In this document: positions 9,086 to 18,028 of the stretch, piece after piece
How positions within the stretch are numbered: position 1 is the stretch's first letter
Layout of the letters: every line of letters starts with the position of its first letter
NCBI GenBank assembly: GCA_003216035.1
Contig: QCJM01000009.1
Span: forward strand, 1-42,345
Length of the DNA: 42,345 nucleotides
From: Prochlorococcus sp. AG-409-B13
Lineage (GTDB): Bacteria > Cyanobacteriota > Cyanobacteriia > PCC-6307 > Cyanobiaceae
Direction of reading: 5' to 3'
Notes under the pieces: model-generated
Told to the model about the DNA's origin: nothing
Database searches by the model: none
The model's input: only the letters and a program-made list of their open reading frames with translations
Program-made: the position numbers and the translations under genes

Positions 9086-10699
9086 GTGCCTGAAAAAGGT
9101 GCATTGAAGACAATCCTAGCTTTCCCAAGCACCTATAAAGTTGGTATAACTAGTCTAGGTTACCAAGTAATTTGGGCTACATTAGCTCAACGGCAAGATG
9201 TAGATGTCAGGAGATTATTTACTGATCAAGGAGATAAATCTCACAGGCAACCTGATCTTTTTGGACTATCCCTAAGCTGGGAACTAGATGGCCCAGTTTT
9301 ATTAGATTTATTAACCAAGCAATCGATACCTCTTTGGAGCCATACACGAGGAGAAAATCATCCAATCGTTTTTGGTGGTGGTCCCGTATTAACTGCCAAC
9401 CCAGAACCTCTTGCACCGTTCCTAGATGTAGTTCTACTAGGTGATGGAGAAAACCTAATTCCAAATTTTATTGAAGCTATGCATACGAATAAAAAGCTAA
9501 AGCGTGCAGATCTTTTAATAAAACTAGCTCAGATTCCTGGAATCTACGTTCCAAGCTTATATACACCTAAATACAATTCGAATGGAATTCTGATTGCCAT
9601 AGAGCCCAATACACCAGACATCCCCATTTCAATTGCAAAGCAAACTTTGCAAAGCAACATACTGAGTCATTCCACTGTCATAACACCCGAAGCAGCTTGG
9701 CCTAGCATTCACATGGTGGAAGTTGTACGTAGTTGCCCAGAACTCTGTCGCTTTTGTCTTGCCAGCTACTTAACTCTCCCTTTTCGTAGCTCTTCACTAG
9801 AAGATGGGCTAATTCCCGCTGTGGAAAAGGGATTATTTGCTACTAAAAGGATTGGACTGTTAGGTGCATCTGTGTCTCAACATCCACAATTTGAAGATCT
9901 CCTCAAATGGCTGAATCAAGAAAAGTTTAACGACATCCAGCTAAGCCTAAGTTCAGTTCGTGCATCAACTGTATCTTTAGAAATGGCAAAAGTTCTTTAT
10001 AACCGTGGCTGTAAATCAATAACCATTGCAATAGAAAGCGGCAGCGAAAAATTACGAAAAATAATCAATAAGAAGCTCATTGAAGAAGAAATTTTTTCTG
10101 CCGCTAGATACGCAAGTGAAGGAGGTTTACAAGGCCTAAAGCTCTATGGAATGGTTGGACTCCCAACCGAAAGTAATGATGACATTGAAGCAACATCAGA
10201 TCTTCTCCTACGTCTCAAAAAAACAGTTAAAGGAATAAGACTTACATTAGGAATCAGCACATTCGTGCCAAAAGCACATACACCATTTCAATGGTATGGA
10301 GTTAGGCCAGAAGCAGAGAAAAGGTTAAAACTATTAGCAAAAAGGCTGAAGCCACAAGGTATTCAAATACGTCCAGAAAGTTACGGATGGAGCCTCATTC
10401 AAGCTCTTATATCACGCAGCGACAGGAGGCTGGCACCGGTAATAATGGCTATGCGTGGTTCTAACAATAGCTTAGGCAACTGGAAAAAGGCTTACAAAGC
10501 AGCTTACAAAAATGATTTAACTGAATTAAAAGATCAACCTTTTAGAAGTTCACAATTACCATCATGGGAAGAAGTTATTCATGAAAATTGGTCTATCAAT
10601 AAAGTACTGCCATGGGCACATCTCAATGGCCCTCTAACTAATGATAAACTGATTAAAGATCTAGAACAGTCTATACATTTATATTCTCAAAAGACTTAG
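9086..10699 (+). CDS. B12-binding-type radical SAM protein, function unknown
   Basis: About 537 residues. The N-terminal half (about 10-140) looks like a cobalamin-binding-type fold (GYQVIWATLAQRQDVDVRRL, GGGPVLTANPEPLAPFLD, LGDGEN). It is followed by a radical SAM core whose cluster motif is CPELCRFC (C-x3-C-x2-C) at about residues 218-225, then an SPASM-free TIM-barrel segment with SGSEKLRKIINK and LYGMVGLPTESNDDIE. This resembles the family of uncharacterised B12-binding radical SAM proteins found in many bacteria; the reaction is unknown. The listed start is GTG 9086, but the frame is open back to 9032 with no ATG, GTG or TTG, so the N-terminus is uncertain. Its 3' end overlaps the convergent gene by 29 bp. 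Confidence 0.85.
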   Translation: MPEKGALKTILAFPSTYKVGITSLGYQVIWATLAQRQDVDVRRLFTDQGDKSHRQPDLFGLSLSWELDGPVLLDLLTKQSIPLWSHTRGENHPIVFGGGPVLTANPEPLAPFLDVVLLGDGENLIPNFIEAMHTNKKLKRADLLIKLAQIPGIYVPSLYTPKYNSNGILIAIEPNTPDIPISIAKQTLQSNILSHSTVITPEAAWPSIHMVEVVRSCPELCRFCLASYLTLPFRSSSLEDGLIPAVEKGLFATKRIGLLGASVSQHPQFEDLLKWLNQEKFNDIQLSLSSVRASTVSLEMAKVLYNRGCKSITIAIESGSEKLRKIINKKLIEEEIFSAARYASEGGLQGLKLYGMVGLPTESNDDIEATSDLLLRLKKTVKGIRLTLGISTFVPKAHTPFQWYGVRPEAEKRLKLLAKRLKPQGIQIRPESYGWSLIQALISRSDRRLAPVIMAMRGSNNSLGNWKKAYKAAYKNDLTELKDQPFRSSQLPSWEEVIHENWSINKVLPWAHLNGPLTNDKLIKDLEQSIHLYSQKT

Positions 10700-11984
10700 G
10701 AGGCGCAATTAGACAGCGCATGCCAGCCAACATAATCCATCCTGCGATATTTAACCGGCTATCAAATAAAGGAATATCGGATGCATGCAAAACAACAAGA
10801 ATAAAAGTAGCTGCCCACCAAGCTCTATCAAAAATATTAGTGCCCAAGCCCCTTGAATTAGTCAAGCCATAGGGAAGCAAAACACCTCGCTGCAAAGCCA
10901 CTATTAATAAAATAATTACATTGCCTACCACCAAAATAGCGACAGGAATGCCATGGCTAACTGCCATCTCAACGGGCAAATTATGCGCATGTCCATGCCA
11001 TTGGCCGGTACGTAAAGGATAAATCACTGAGAAAGCAGCAGCTCCCCAGCCCAGCCATGGACGCTCTATAACAAACCCAAGAGCTGTGACCCATTGATTC
11101 ACTCTCGTAGAGGCCAAATTCCTCTGCTGCATATAACGCATATCATTTAACCGAGCCCAAAGACTCTCAGGCACAATTTTTCTGGCCCATTGCTGTATAT
11201 CTGTACCAATCCCAGGTAATGAAGCAAGAGCAACAGGTAATAAAATGATTATCAATAAAGGAATCAACCATAACCAGCGCGCCGGACCCAAAACAAATGG
11301 AATAGCTAAAATCAAGCCTCCCCAAGCATTACGAGAATCAGTTAATGCCAATGCAGCTACATTCGCTATTGCATTTAGCAAAAGAATACTTCTATTACTA
11401 AAAGTGAGGGCTGGCTGCAAAAGTGCCGCCAAACAAAATGGCCAAACAAACGCCAACCAAGCACCAGCAATATTGGCATAATCAAAAAGACCAGAAAGAC
11501 GTCCGCTAGGTTCTCCACCAGGAGAAATAAACCAAATAATTAAACCGTTAAACAACTGCCAAGGACCCACCCACCCAAACCAAAGCTGCCCAAAACCAGT
11601 TATCAATACAGGTACAGTTCCAGCAACCAACCACAAAGCACAACGTCGTCTAGATAAGGCAGAAGTCAGATAAGGTTGAAATGCCCAGAATGCCCAAAAG
11701 AAAGGCAGCCAATTTGCCAAACCTACCCAAGCCAACCACCCGGAATAAGCCTTAAAGCTGCCAACGAGCATCAAAATACCAGCCAGGAAAAAAGGCCAAT
11801 TCCAATAATCCTTCCAAAAAAGCTGAACCCTTCCAAAACTACCAAAAATAATTGCCGTAATTAAAAATAAGCCTGCCAAGAAAGCACTAGAGGGAAGAAA
11901 GAAAAGACCCAATTGAAAACTAATCCAACCACAAGAGTTAGAAGCAATAGGGTTTCCGCTTCTTATCCAGAGAAAAAATTTCAT
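10671..11984 (-). CDS. O-antigen ligase / IctB-family membrane protein
   Basis: 437 residues with about ten to twelve hydrophobic segments and a C-terminal periplasmic loop typical of the Wzy_C/O-antigen ligase superfamily: a Trp/Leu-rich segment (NQWVTALGFVIERPWLGWG) followed by GHAHNLPVEMAVSHG. This superfamily includes O-antigen ligases/polymerases and the cyanobacterial IctB proteins once proposed as bicarbonate transporters. Sequence alone does not separate these roles; envelope polysaccharide transfer is the more conservative reading. Its ATG overlaps the purU stop codon (ATGA at 11981-11984), so it is probably translated from the same message as purU. The 3' end overlaps the radical SAM gene by 29 bp. 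Confidence 0.82.
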   Translation of the reverse strand: MKFFLWIRSGNPIASNSCGWISFQLGLFFLPSSAFLAGLFLITAIIFGSFGRVQLFWKDYWNWPFFLAGILMLVGSFKAYSGWLAWVGLANWLPFFWAFWAFQPYLTSALSRRRCALWLVAGTVPVLITGFGQLWFGWVGPWQLFNGLIIWFISPGGEPSGRLSGLFDYANIAGAWLAFVWPFCLAALLQPALTFSNRSILLLNAIANVAALALTDSRNAWGGLILAIPFVLGPARWLWLIPLLIIILLPVALASLPGIGTDIQQWARKIVPESLWARLNDMRYMQQRNLASTRVNQWVTALGFVIERPWLGWGAAAFSVIYPLRTGQWHGHAHNLPVEMAVSHGIPVAILVVGNVIILLIVALQRGVLLPYGLTNSRGLGTNIFDRAWWAATFILVVLHASDIPLFDSRLNIAGWIMLAGMRCLIAPPKSFENINV

Positions 11985-12835
11985 TGAAATACAGCAGTGC
12001 GACCGCGATAAACCATCACTTGTCGTCGTAAATGCAACCTCAATGCTCTAGCAAGTGCTATACGTTCTGTATCTCGTCCTTTTCGAATCAAATCTTCGAC
12101 TTCATCACGATGACTAACATGAGCAATCGTCTGTTCAATAATAGGGCCATCATCAAGATCTTTAGTCACATAGTGAGCAGTAGCACCTATCAACTTAACC
12201 CCTCTTTCCCATGCTCGATGATATGGCTGTGCTCCTTTAAAAGCAGGCAGGGAAGAATGATGAATATTAATAATGTTAGGAAATTTTTCCAAGAAATCAC
12301 TACTTAGAACCTGCATAAATTTAGCAAGTACAGCTAAATCTATCTGATATTCAGACAATAATTCAAGTATATTTTTCTCCGCAGCTGGCTTGTTATCAAC
12401 ACTCATAGGAATGAATTTATAAGCAACGCCAAATTCCAGACAAAGAGGCTCCAATTCAGCATGATTTGCAATTATCAAAGGAACGTCCATAGGCAACTCC
12501 TTACTCTGCACTCGCCACAACAAATCCAAAAGGCAATGACTTTGCTTACTAACAAAAATCGCTACGCGAGGACGTTCATCTGAAAAATTCACCTGCGCTT
12601 TTCCATCTAAACGATCTGCAAGTTCCTGAATCTCTTGAAAAATAGCCTCTCGCTCCAAGCCAAACTCATCCAAGTCCCATTCAATTCGACTCAAAAAAAG
12701 CCCTGCATCTGAATCCGTATGGTGATCTGCATGTCGAATATTCCCTCTATTAGAAGCTACCCATCCAGACAATTCACTAACCAGTCCTGGCCGGTCAGGA
12801 CAAATCAGCTGCAAGATGACGGTTGTAGAAATCAT
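11981..12835 (-). CDS. purU: Formyltetrahydrofolate deformylase
   Basis: Hydrolyses 10-formyl-tetrahydrofolate to formate and tetrahydrofolate, balancing one-carbon pools and supplying formate to PurT, which is also encoded in this window (22501-23682). 284 residues, close to E. coli PurU (280). It has an N-terminal ACT domain (about 3-80, ICPDRPGLVSELSGWV) and a C-terminal formyl-transferase fold with the catalytic Asn-His pair in NIHHSSLPAFKGAQPYH and the catalytic Asp in KDLDDGPIIEQ. The frame extends upstream to 12928, but the extra 31 residues have no family counterpart and the ACT domain begins just after ATG 12835, so I use that start. It is coupled by a 4-bp overlap to the downstream membrane-protein gene. 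Confidence 0.95.
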   Translation of the reverse strand: MISTTVILQLICPDRPGLVSELSGWVASNRGNIRHADHHTDSDAGLFLSRIEWDLDEFGLEREAIFQEIQELADRLDGKAQVNFSDERPRVAIFVSKQSHCLLDLLWRVQSKELPMDVPLIIANHAELEPLCLEFGVAYKFIPMSVDNKPAAEKNILELLSEYQIDLAVLAKFMQVLSSDFLEKFPNIINIHHSSLPAFKGAQPYHRAWERGVKLIGATAHYVTKDLDDGPIIEQTIAHVSHRDEVEDLIRKGRDTERIALARALRLHLRRQVMVYRGRTAVFQ

Positions 12836-12965
12836 GCAACTAAAATTGAAACACCCATTGTCTAGTAAACAACTTGTTCTCAAATGCAGCCAATACTTGA
12901 AATCCTGACCATCTTGGTTACAAGTCACTAATAAACAGTTCGTACCCCTGGCTCAAACAGTTGCA

Positions 12966-14030
12966 GTGATAGGTGCAGGTGTTATTGGAAGCACCACAGC
13001 ATGGCACCTAGCAGGATTAGGTCACCAGGTCATTCTCATTGATCCAATTCTGTCAAAGCCTATTAATCGATCCAATCCAATTTCAGGCAGTCAAGCCTCT
13101 CTTGGAATATTGATGGGATATGTTTTTAGAAATTCTCAAGGACGAAGCTGGCAACTTAGAAAGCGCAGTATGGAATTGTGGCCTCATTGGATCACAGCGC
13201 TAAGTACGCCAGAGCAACCTTTAAGCCTTCAAACCCCACTAATTCAATTAGCAAGGTCCAATGCAGAAAGTGAGAAAATGAAAAAATTATGTTCTCTCCG
13301 AACAAATCTAGGGCTCAACTTTTTATCTTCTAACTCAGATTTCTATCCAGATAATTCATGGCCATCAACCAAGTATGGGGGGTTGATATCCAATAAAGAT
13401 GGGAGAGTAAACCCAATAAGCCTACTAAAGGCACTACAGATTGGACTCAAGAAAAGAAAAGTGAAGCAAATAAAACAGCAAGTCTCTAAGTTAATTAAAA
13501 GACAGTCGATTACAAATAATCAATGGCAAATACACCTTGATGGAGGCGAAACCATATCACAAGACACTATAATTATATGTGCATCTATTGGAACAAATAG
13601 GCTAATTGAACCATTAGGTTATAGTCGTAAGATAACACCAGTCCTAGGTCAAGTAATTCAACTAATTATCAACAACAAAAAAGATCAAAACTGGGAAACA
13701 TGGCCTGCAGCCATTAGTTACAATGGAATTAATTTAATACCATATGGAACAAATCAAATCCTAATGGGTGCAACTCTTGAGCCAGGATTAGAGCCAGACC
13801 CACTGCAACTCAAAACAATGCAAATGATGGGTAACAATCCACCTGAATGGATAAGAGAAGCCTTGATAGTGAAGCAATGGTATGGACTACGTGGGCGACC
13901 TGTTGACAGGGGGGCCCCTATTTTAGAACAACTGGAACAAGGGTTAATCCTTGCTTCAGGACATTATCGCAATGGAATTTTATTAGCTCCAGCAACCGCA
14001 GAATGGGTTGGCAATCAACTAATTCAATAA
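12966..14030 (+). CDS. FAD-dependent amino-acid oxidase, ThiO/DadA-like
   Basis: 354-residue DAO-family flavoprotein. The dinucleotide-binding motif GAGVIGSTTAWHLAG sits at the extreme N-terminus. The C-terminal block RPVDRGAPILEQ...LASGHYRNGILLAPATAEW closely resembles glycine oxidase ThiO, which makes the iminoacetate used in thiazole synthesis for thiamine; DadA-like D-amino acid dehydrogenase is the alternative. The listed start is GTG 12966, which leaves only two residues before the GxGxxG motif and removes most of the first beta strand. The preceding in-frame codons (CTG 12948, then A-Q-T-V-A-V) would supply it, and the frame is open from 12909 with no standard start. The gene is divergent from purU, and 48 bp separate its end from the convergent dnaK. 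Confidence 0.78.
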   Translation: MIGAGVIGSTTAWHLAGLGHQVILIDPILSKPINRSNPISGSQASLGILMGYVFRNSQGRSWQLRKRSMELWPHWITALSTPEQPLSLQTPLIQLARSNAESEKMKKLCSLRTNLGLNFLSSNSDFYPDNSWPSTKYGGLISNKDGRVNPISLLKALQIGLKKRKVKQIKQQVSKLIKRQSITNNQWQIHLDGGETISQDTIIICASIGTNRLIEPLGYSRKITPVLGQVIQLIINNKKDQNWETWPAAISYNGINLIPYGTNQILMGATLEPGLEPDPLQLKTMQMMGNNPPEWIREALIVKQWYGLRGRPVDRGAPILEQLEQGLILASGHYRNGILLAPATAEWVGNQLIQ

Positions 14031-14078
14031 CAATTAAAATAAAAGAATAAATCAAGCAATCATACTTATTAAATTAAA

Positions 14079-15968
14079 TCATTTCGACTCTGTAAATTCA
14101 GCATCAATGACATCATCGCCAGAATTGCTATTCGCGTCCTCTGTAGGAGCCTCTGGTCCAGCTGCTCCTGCTTGTTGATACACTGAAGCTCCCAAAGCAT
14201 AAAGTTCTTGCTGAAGCTCTTCTAGTAAAGATTTCATTGTCGAATAATCTTCTTTTTCAGTAGCTTCCTTTAACTTTGTCCTCTTTTCTTCAACCTTTGC
14301 TTTTGCTGTTGCATCAACTTTGTCCCCTAATTCACCTAATTGTTTCTCAGTCTGATAAACAAGGGTCTCAGCCTGATTCTTAATATCGATACGCTCTCTC
14401 TTCTCTTTATCTACTGATGCATTGGCCTCCGCATCCTTAACCATATTTTCAACCTCATTTTCTGAAAGAGTCGAAGCTCCAGTAATAGAAATACTTTGCT
14501 CTTTACCGCTGCCTTTATCCTTAGCAGTAACACTGAGTATTCCATTAGCATCAATATCAAAAGTAACCTCTATCTGAGGAACACCTCTAGGAGCTGGGGG
14601 GATTCCATCCAGTCGAAAGGTTCCTAAACTTTTGTTATCTGAAGCCATCTCACGCTCACCTTGAAGCACATGAATCTCCACATTCGTCTGACCATCCACT
14701 GCTGTTGAATAAGTCTCAGACTTCTTAGTTGGTACAGTCGTATTACGTGCAATCATCTTGGTCATTACTCCACCAAGAGTTTCAACACCTAACGAAAGAG
14801 GTGTTACATCAAGAAGCAAAATATCTTTAACTTCACCAGCAAGAACTCCGCCTTGAATAGCAGCACCTACAGCAACGACTTCATCTGGATTAACTGTCTG
14901 ATTGGGATCCTTACCTGTAACTCTTTTCACCAATTCTTGAACCGAAGGCATACGAGTTGATCCACCTACCATCACAATCTCATCTAATTCTCCAGAAGAA
15001 AGCTTTGCGTCTTTAAGTGCTTGCTCTACTGGCACTCTGCATCGATCAATCAAACTAGATGCCAACTCCTCAAATTTGGCACGAGTTAAAGTCAAATCAA
15101 GATGCTTAGGGCCCTCAGGAGTAGCCGTGATAAAAGGTAGGTTAATTTCACTTTGGGTGGCATTAGACAATTCAATTTTAGCCTTCTCTGCTGCCTCAGT
15201 TAAACGCTGAAGAGCCTGCTTATCTTGACGTAGATCAATACCCTCATTCCCCTTAAAAGTTGCTGCCAAGTGATCAACAATTACCTTGTCAAAATCATCT
15301 CCTCCAAGGTGTGTATCACCAGAAGTAGATAAGACTTCAAAAACACCATCACCAACTTCTAAAACAGAAACGTCAAAAGTACCTCCACCTAAATCAAATA
15401 CCAATATCCTCTCATTACTTTTCTTATCAAGGCCATATGCAAGTGCAGCTGCAGTAGGCTCATTAATAATTCTAAGAACCTCCAAGCCGGCAATCTTCCC
15501 AGCATCCTTAGTGGCTTGTCTCTGTGAATCATTGAAATAAGCAGGGACCGTTATCACCGCTTGTGTCACATTCTCCCCTAAGTATTTGCCTGCATCTTCA
15601 GATAACTTGCGCAATACTTGTGCACTAACCTCCTCAGGGGAAAATTGCTTATCAAGAATTGGACATTTCAGTTTTACATTAGAACCTGATTTCTCGACTC
15701 CATAGCTGACTTCTTTAGACTCTTCATTAACCTCATCTACCCGGCGACCAACAAATCGCTTGGATGAATAAAAGGTGTTCTCAGGATTCATTACAGCCTG
15801 ACGCTTAGCAATTTGGCCAACAAGCTGATCCTGATTTTTGGTATAGGCAACTACCGAAGGTGTAGTGCGAAACCCTTCGGCATTTGCAATTACGATGGGC
15901 TTTCCACCCTCCATAACAGCCACACAGCTGTTAGTAGTTCCAAGATCAATGCCAACAACCTTCCCCAT
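14079..15968 (-). CDS. dnaK: Chaperone protein DnaK (Hsp70)
   Basis: ATP-dependent chaperone. About 629 residues, in the usual range (about 630-640). The nucleotide-binding domain starts with [20 protein letters not shown] and holds [45 protein letters not shown] and [14 protein letters not shown]. The linker is [20 protein letters not shown], and the substrate domain and lid follow, ending in an acidic tail ([12 protein letters not shown]). The frame extends upstream to 16010, but family sequences begin at the Met of [11 protein letters not shown] 15968, with GAGG about 10 bases upstream. Prochlorococcus and other cyanobacteria carry several dnaK copies; this looks like the canonical type (K/R-rich lid, DVIDAEF tail). 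Divergent from aroE. Confidence 0.97.
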   Translation of the reverse strand: MGKVVGIDLGTTNSCVAVMEGGKPIVIANAEGFRTTPSVVAYTKNQDQLVGQIAKRQAVMNPENTFYSSKRFVGRRVDEVNEESKEVSYGVEKSGSNVKLKCPILDKQFSPEEVSAQVLRKLSEDAGKYLGENVTQAVITVPAYFNDSQRQATKDAGKIAGLEVLRIINEPTAAALAYGLDKKSNERILVFDLGGGTFDVSVLEVGDGVFEVLSTSGDTHLGGDDFDKVIVDHLAATFKGNEGIDLRQDKQALQRLTEAAEKAKIELSNATQSEINLPFITATPEGPKHLDLTLTRAKFEELASSLIDRCRVPVEQALKDAKLSSGELDEIVMVGGSTRMPSVQELVKRVTGKDPNQTVNPDEVVAVGAAIQGGVLAGEVKDILLLDVTPLSLGVETLGGVMTKMIARNTTVPTKKSETYSTAVDGQTNVEIHVLQGEREMASDNKSLGTFRLDGIPPAPRGVPQIEVTFDIDANGILSVTAKDKGSGKEQSISITGASTLSENEVENMVKDAEANASVDKEKRERIDIKNQAETLVYQTEKQLGELGDKVDATAKAKVEEKRTKLKEATEKEDYSTMKSLLEELQQELYALGASVYQQAGAAGPEAPTEDANSNSGDDVIDAEFTESK

Positions 15969-16090
15969 GGATGTACCGCCTCTTAAAAGTCTTGCTTGAT
16001 ATAGGAGCATCCTCGGTAGTTAGCCCACTTCGAGGCGAGGTGTGGTTCCCGAACAGCACCCAACCATCTCACCCATGAAACGATAAAAAA

Positions 16091-16984
16091 ATGAGTGTTA
16101 TTAGAGGGAACACCCAGCTGTTGGGATTAATAGGACAACCAGTAAGTCACTCTCTATCTCCTGCGATGCATAATGCTGCAATTGCAGCCATGAAACTAAA
16201 CTATTGCTATATACCTTTACCCTGTGAAAGCAATAATTTAGCTACCATTCTCCAATCCCTCCGTGAATTAAATTTTCAAGGTTTAAATATCACTATACCT
16301 CACAAAACACATATCTCAGAATACTGCAAAAAACTTAGTCCAATAGCTCAAAGAGTAAACGCAGTAAATACACTTTTGCCCGATGAGCATGGTGGTTGGA
16401 TCGGGACAAATACAGATGTCGAAGGGTTTATCGCACCTCTCAAGGAAGATCAATGGGAAGCAAAAAAAGCTATGGTGATTGGATGTGGTGGTAGTTCGAG
16501 AGCTGTAATAGTAGGTTTACAAGATCTAAAAATGAGTCAGATCACAATAGTTGGACGAAAAACTAGTTCATTAAAAAAATGTTTAGAGGATCTCAGTAAC
16601 CAAAATTCCTCAGCAATTTTACAGGGAATTTTAGAGCAAGATAATGCTCTCCCTCAATACATCAAGAATGCTGATCTCATTGTTAACTCAACACCAGTGG
16701 GTATGGCAATGAATTCACACTCAAATTCTCAATCCAAAAAGAAAATGCCGTTAGGGGAAGAAATCTGGCATACTCTCAAACCAAGCGCAACTCTATATGA
16801 CTTGATATATACGCCTCGACCAACTGCTTGGTTGACCTGGGGGAAACAAAATGGTTTCAAACAAATTGATGGCCTTGAAATGCTTGTTCAGCAAGGAGCT
16901 GCCTCATTAAAACTATGGAGCGGTGCTAAAACAATACCGATCAACCTTATGCGGCAAACAGCAGAAAACTTTCTAGCCAACTAG
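16091..16984 (+). CDS. aroE: Shikimate dehydrogenase
   Basis: NADPH-dependent reduction of 3-dehydroshikimate to shikimate, the fourth step of the pathway begun by the DAHP synthase at 3788-4843. 297 residues, slightly longer than the usual 270-290. Visible: QPVSHSLSPAMHNAAI (shikimate-binding), NITIPHKTHI (catalytic Lys in the N-x-T-x-P-x-K motif), GTNTDVEGF, the Rossmann segment MVIGCGGSSRAV, STPVGM, and DLIYTPRPTAWL near the C-terminus. Start: ATG 16091, with no clear Shine-Dalgarno. The 122-bp gap to the divergent dnaK would have to hold both promoters. Tic20-like and rpsF genes follow on the same strand. Confidence 0.95.
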   Translation: MSVIRGNTQLLGLIGQPVSHSLSPAMHNAAIAAMKLNYCYIPLPCESNNLATILQSLRELNFQGLNITIPHKTHISEYCKKLSPIAQRVNAVNTLLPDEHGGWIGTNTDVEGFIAPLKEDQWEAKKAMVIGCGGSSRAVIVGLQDLKMSQITIVGRKTSSLKKCLEDLSNQNSSAILQGILEQDNALPQYIKNADLIVNSTPVGMAMNSHSNSQSKKKMPLGEEIWHTLKPSATLYDLIYTPRPTAWLTWGKQNGFKQIDGLEMLVQQGAASLKLWSGAKTIPINLMRQTAENFLAN

Positions 16985-17008
16985 CGTTTCTTAATTCAAC
17001 ACAATTCG

Positions 17009-17470
17009 ATGAACATTCCAATCTGGCAAAGATTAATAGGCATTTTTGTTTACATGCTGCCGTGGAGCGACGCAATTCCCTTTGGTAGAAATTTATTTTT
17101 GGAATTTCCAATCCTCAATTGGCTTGCATTGCCTGCCTTGCCTCTAATCATTTTCGAGCAATCATTACCCTTTGGAAGCTTATTACTATTTTTTATTCTT
17201 TTTCTAGCCATAGTTCGCAACCCACGTATCCCATATTTCCTGCGTTTCAACACCTTACAAGCTCTTTTAATAGATATCGCGGTGGTTTTATTGAGTTATG
17301 CGTTTCAAATCCTTCTTCAACCTCTTGGAATGAGCCTCATCCTTAGAACGCTTTCCAGCACAATCCTTTTAGGCATCTTAACAATTATCATCTTTGCAAT
17401 AATCGAATGCTTCAAAGGCGAAGAGCCTGACCTCCCTGGAATATCCGAAGCTGTACGAGCCCAACTTTAA
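17009..17470 (+). CDS. Tic20-family (Ycf60-like) membrane protein
   Basis: 153 residues with about four hydrophobic segments. It begins [21 protein letters not shown] and contains [10 protein letters not shown] and [17 protein letters not shown], which match cyanobacterial Tic20/Ycf60 proteins, homologues of a chloroplast inner-envelope import channel. The bacterial role is not established. The gene lies between aroE (24-bp gap) and rpsF (about 80 bp), all on the + strand, and may share a transcript with them. The end ([14 protein letters not shown]) is soluble. Start: ATG 17009. No anomaly seen. Confidence 0.85.
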   Translation: MNIPIWQRLIGIFVYMLPWSDAIPFGRNLFLEFPILNWLALPALPLIIFEQSLPFGSLLLFFILFLAIVRNPRIPYFLRFNTLQALLIDIAVVLLSYAFQILLQPLGMSLILRTLSSTILLGILTIIIFAIIECFKGEEPDLPGISEAVRAQL

Positions 17471-17478
17471 TCAAAAAA

Positions 17479-17543
17479 ATACCATCAAAGGATATGGTGG
17501 TATCTCCGTCGCTCATTTTGCTGAGCCTTAAGTCCCAGTCGGA
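17479..17543 (+). promoter_or_regulatory. Candidate structured leader of rpsF
   Basis: The gap before rpsF holds two hairpins. One has arms at 17479-17486 (ATACCATC) and 17496-17503 (GGTGGTAT), one G-U pair included. The second is GCTCA (17511-17515) with TGAGC (17522-17526), flanked by TCCG (17505-17508) that can pair with CGGA (17540-17543), 8 bases before the rpsF start. Bacterial rpsF leaders are known to bind the S6:S18 complex through a structure with a CCG-containing loop, so autoregulation is possible. The match is only by shape; no consensus could be tested here. Confidence 0.3.
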
Positions 17544-17550
17544 AACACTA

Positions 17551-17973
17551 ATGACTAATCAGCCTTACTACGAAACCATGTACATCCTCCGTCCGGACAT
17601 CCCGGAAGAGGCAGTAGAAAGTCATCTCACAAAATACAGCGATATCCTCGTTGAAGCTGGTGGAGAGGTACTAGACAACCAAATGAGAGGCAAGCGCAGA
17701 CTGGCCTATCCAATTGCTAAGCACAAAGAAGGAATTTATGTACAACTTAGCCACAATGGCAATGGGCAGCAGGTAGGAGCCTTAGAAAAAGCAATGCGAC
17801 TTAGCGAAGATGTTATTAGATATTTAACCGTCAAACAAGATGGCCCATTACCTACTCCAAGGGTTTCGCCCGCCAACGAAACAACATCAGCCAAAGAAGA
17901 GCCCAAAGAAGCCAAAGAAAACAAAGAAGTAAAAGAAAATAAAGAAAATAAAGAAACAGCAACCGAAGAATAA
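17551..17973 (+). CDS. rpsF: Small ribosomal subunit protein bS6
   Basis: 30S protein that binds with S18 on the platform. The core, about residues 1-100, has [15 protein letters not shown], the [10 protein letters not shown] block and [11 protein letters not shown], all typical of bS6. A C-terminal tail of about 35 residues is made almost only of K, E, N, A and T (repeated [15 protein letters not shown] words), longer than in E. coli and similar to the acidic or basic tails seen in cyanobacterial S6. The frame extends to 17494, but ATG 17551 starts the family sequence, and the extra 19 residues are not conserved bS6. Convergent with argG (55-bp gap, AT-rich, with CTATAAAAG occurring twice). 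Confidence 0.96.
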   Translation: MTNQPYYETMYILRPDIPEEAVESHLTKYSDILVEAGGEVLDNQMRGKRRLAYPIAKHKEGIYVQLSHNGNGQQVGALEKAMRLSEDVIRYLTVKQDGPLPTPRVSPANETTSAKEEPKEAKENKEVKENKENKETATEE

Positions 17974-18028
17974 ATATATTAATATTACCTATAAAAGATT
18001 AGCTATAAAAGTATTTCAACCAATCTAA

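Noticed and set aside
15969-16090. CIRCE heat-shock operator upstream of dnaK
   Set aside because: No TTAGCACTC-N9-GAGTGCTAA repeat is present. A TTAGCCCAC stretch is not followed by the matching arm.
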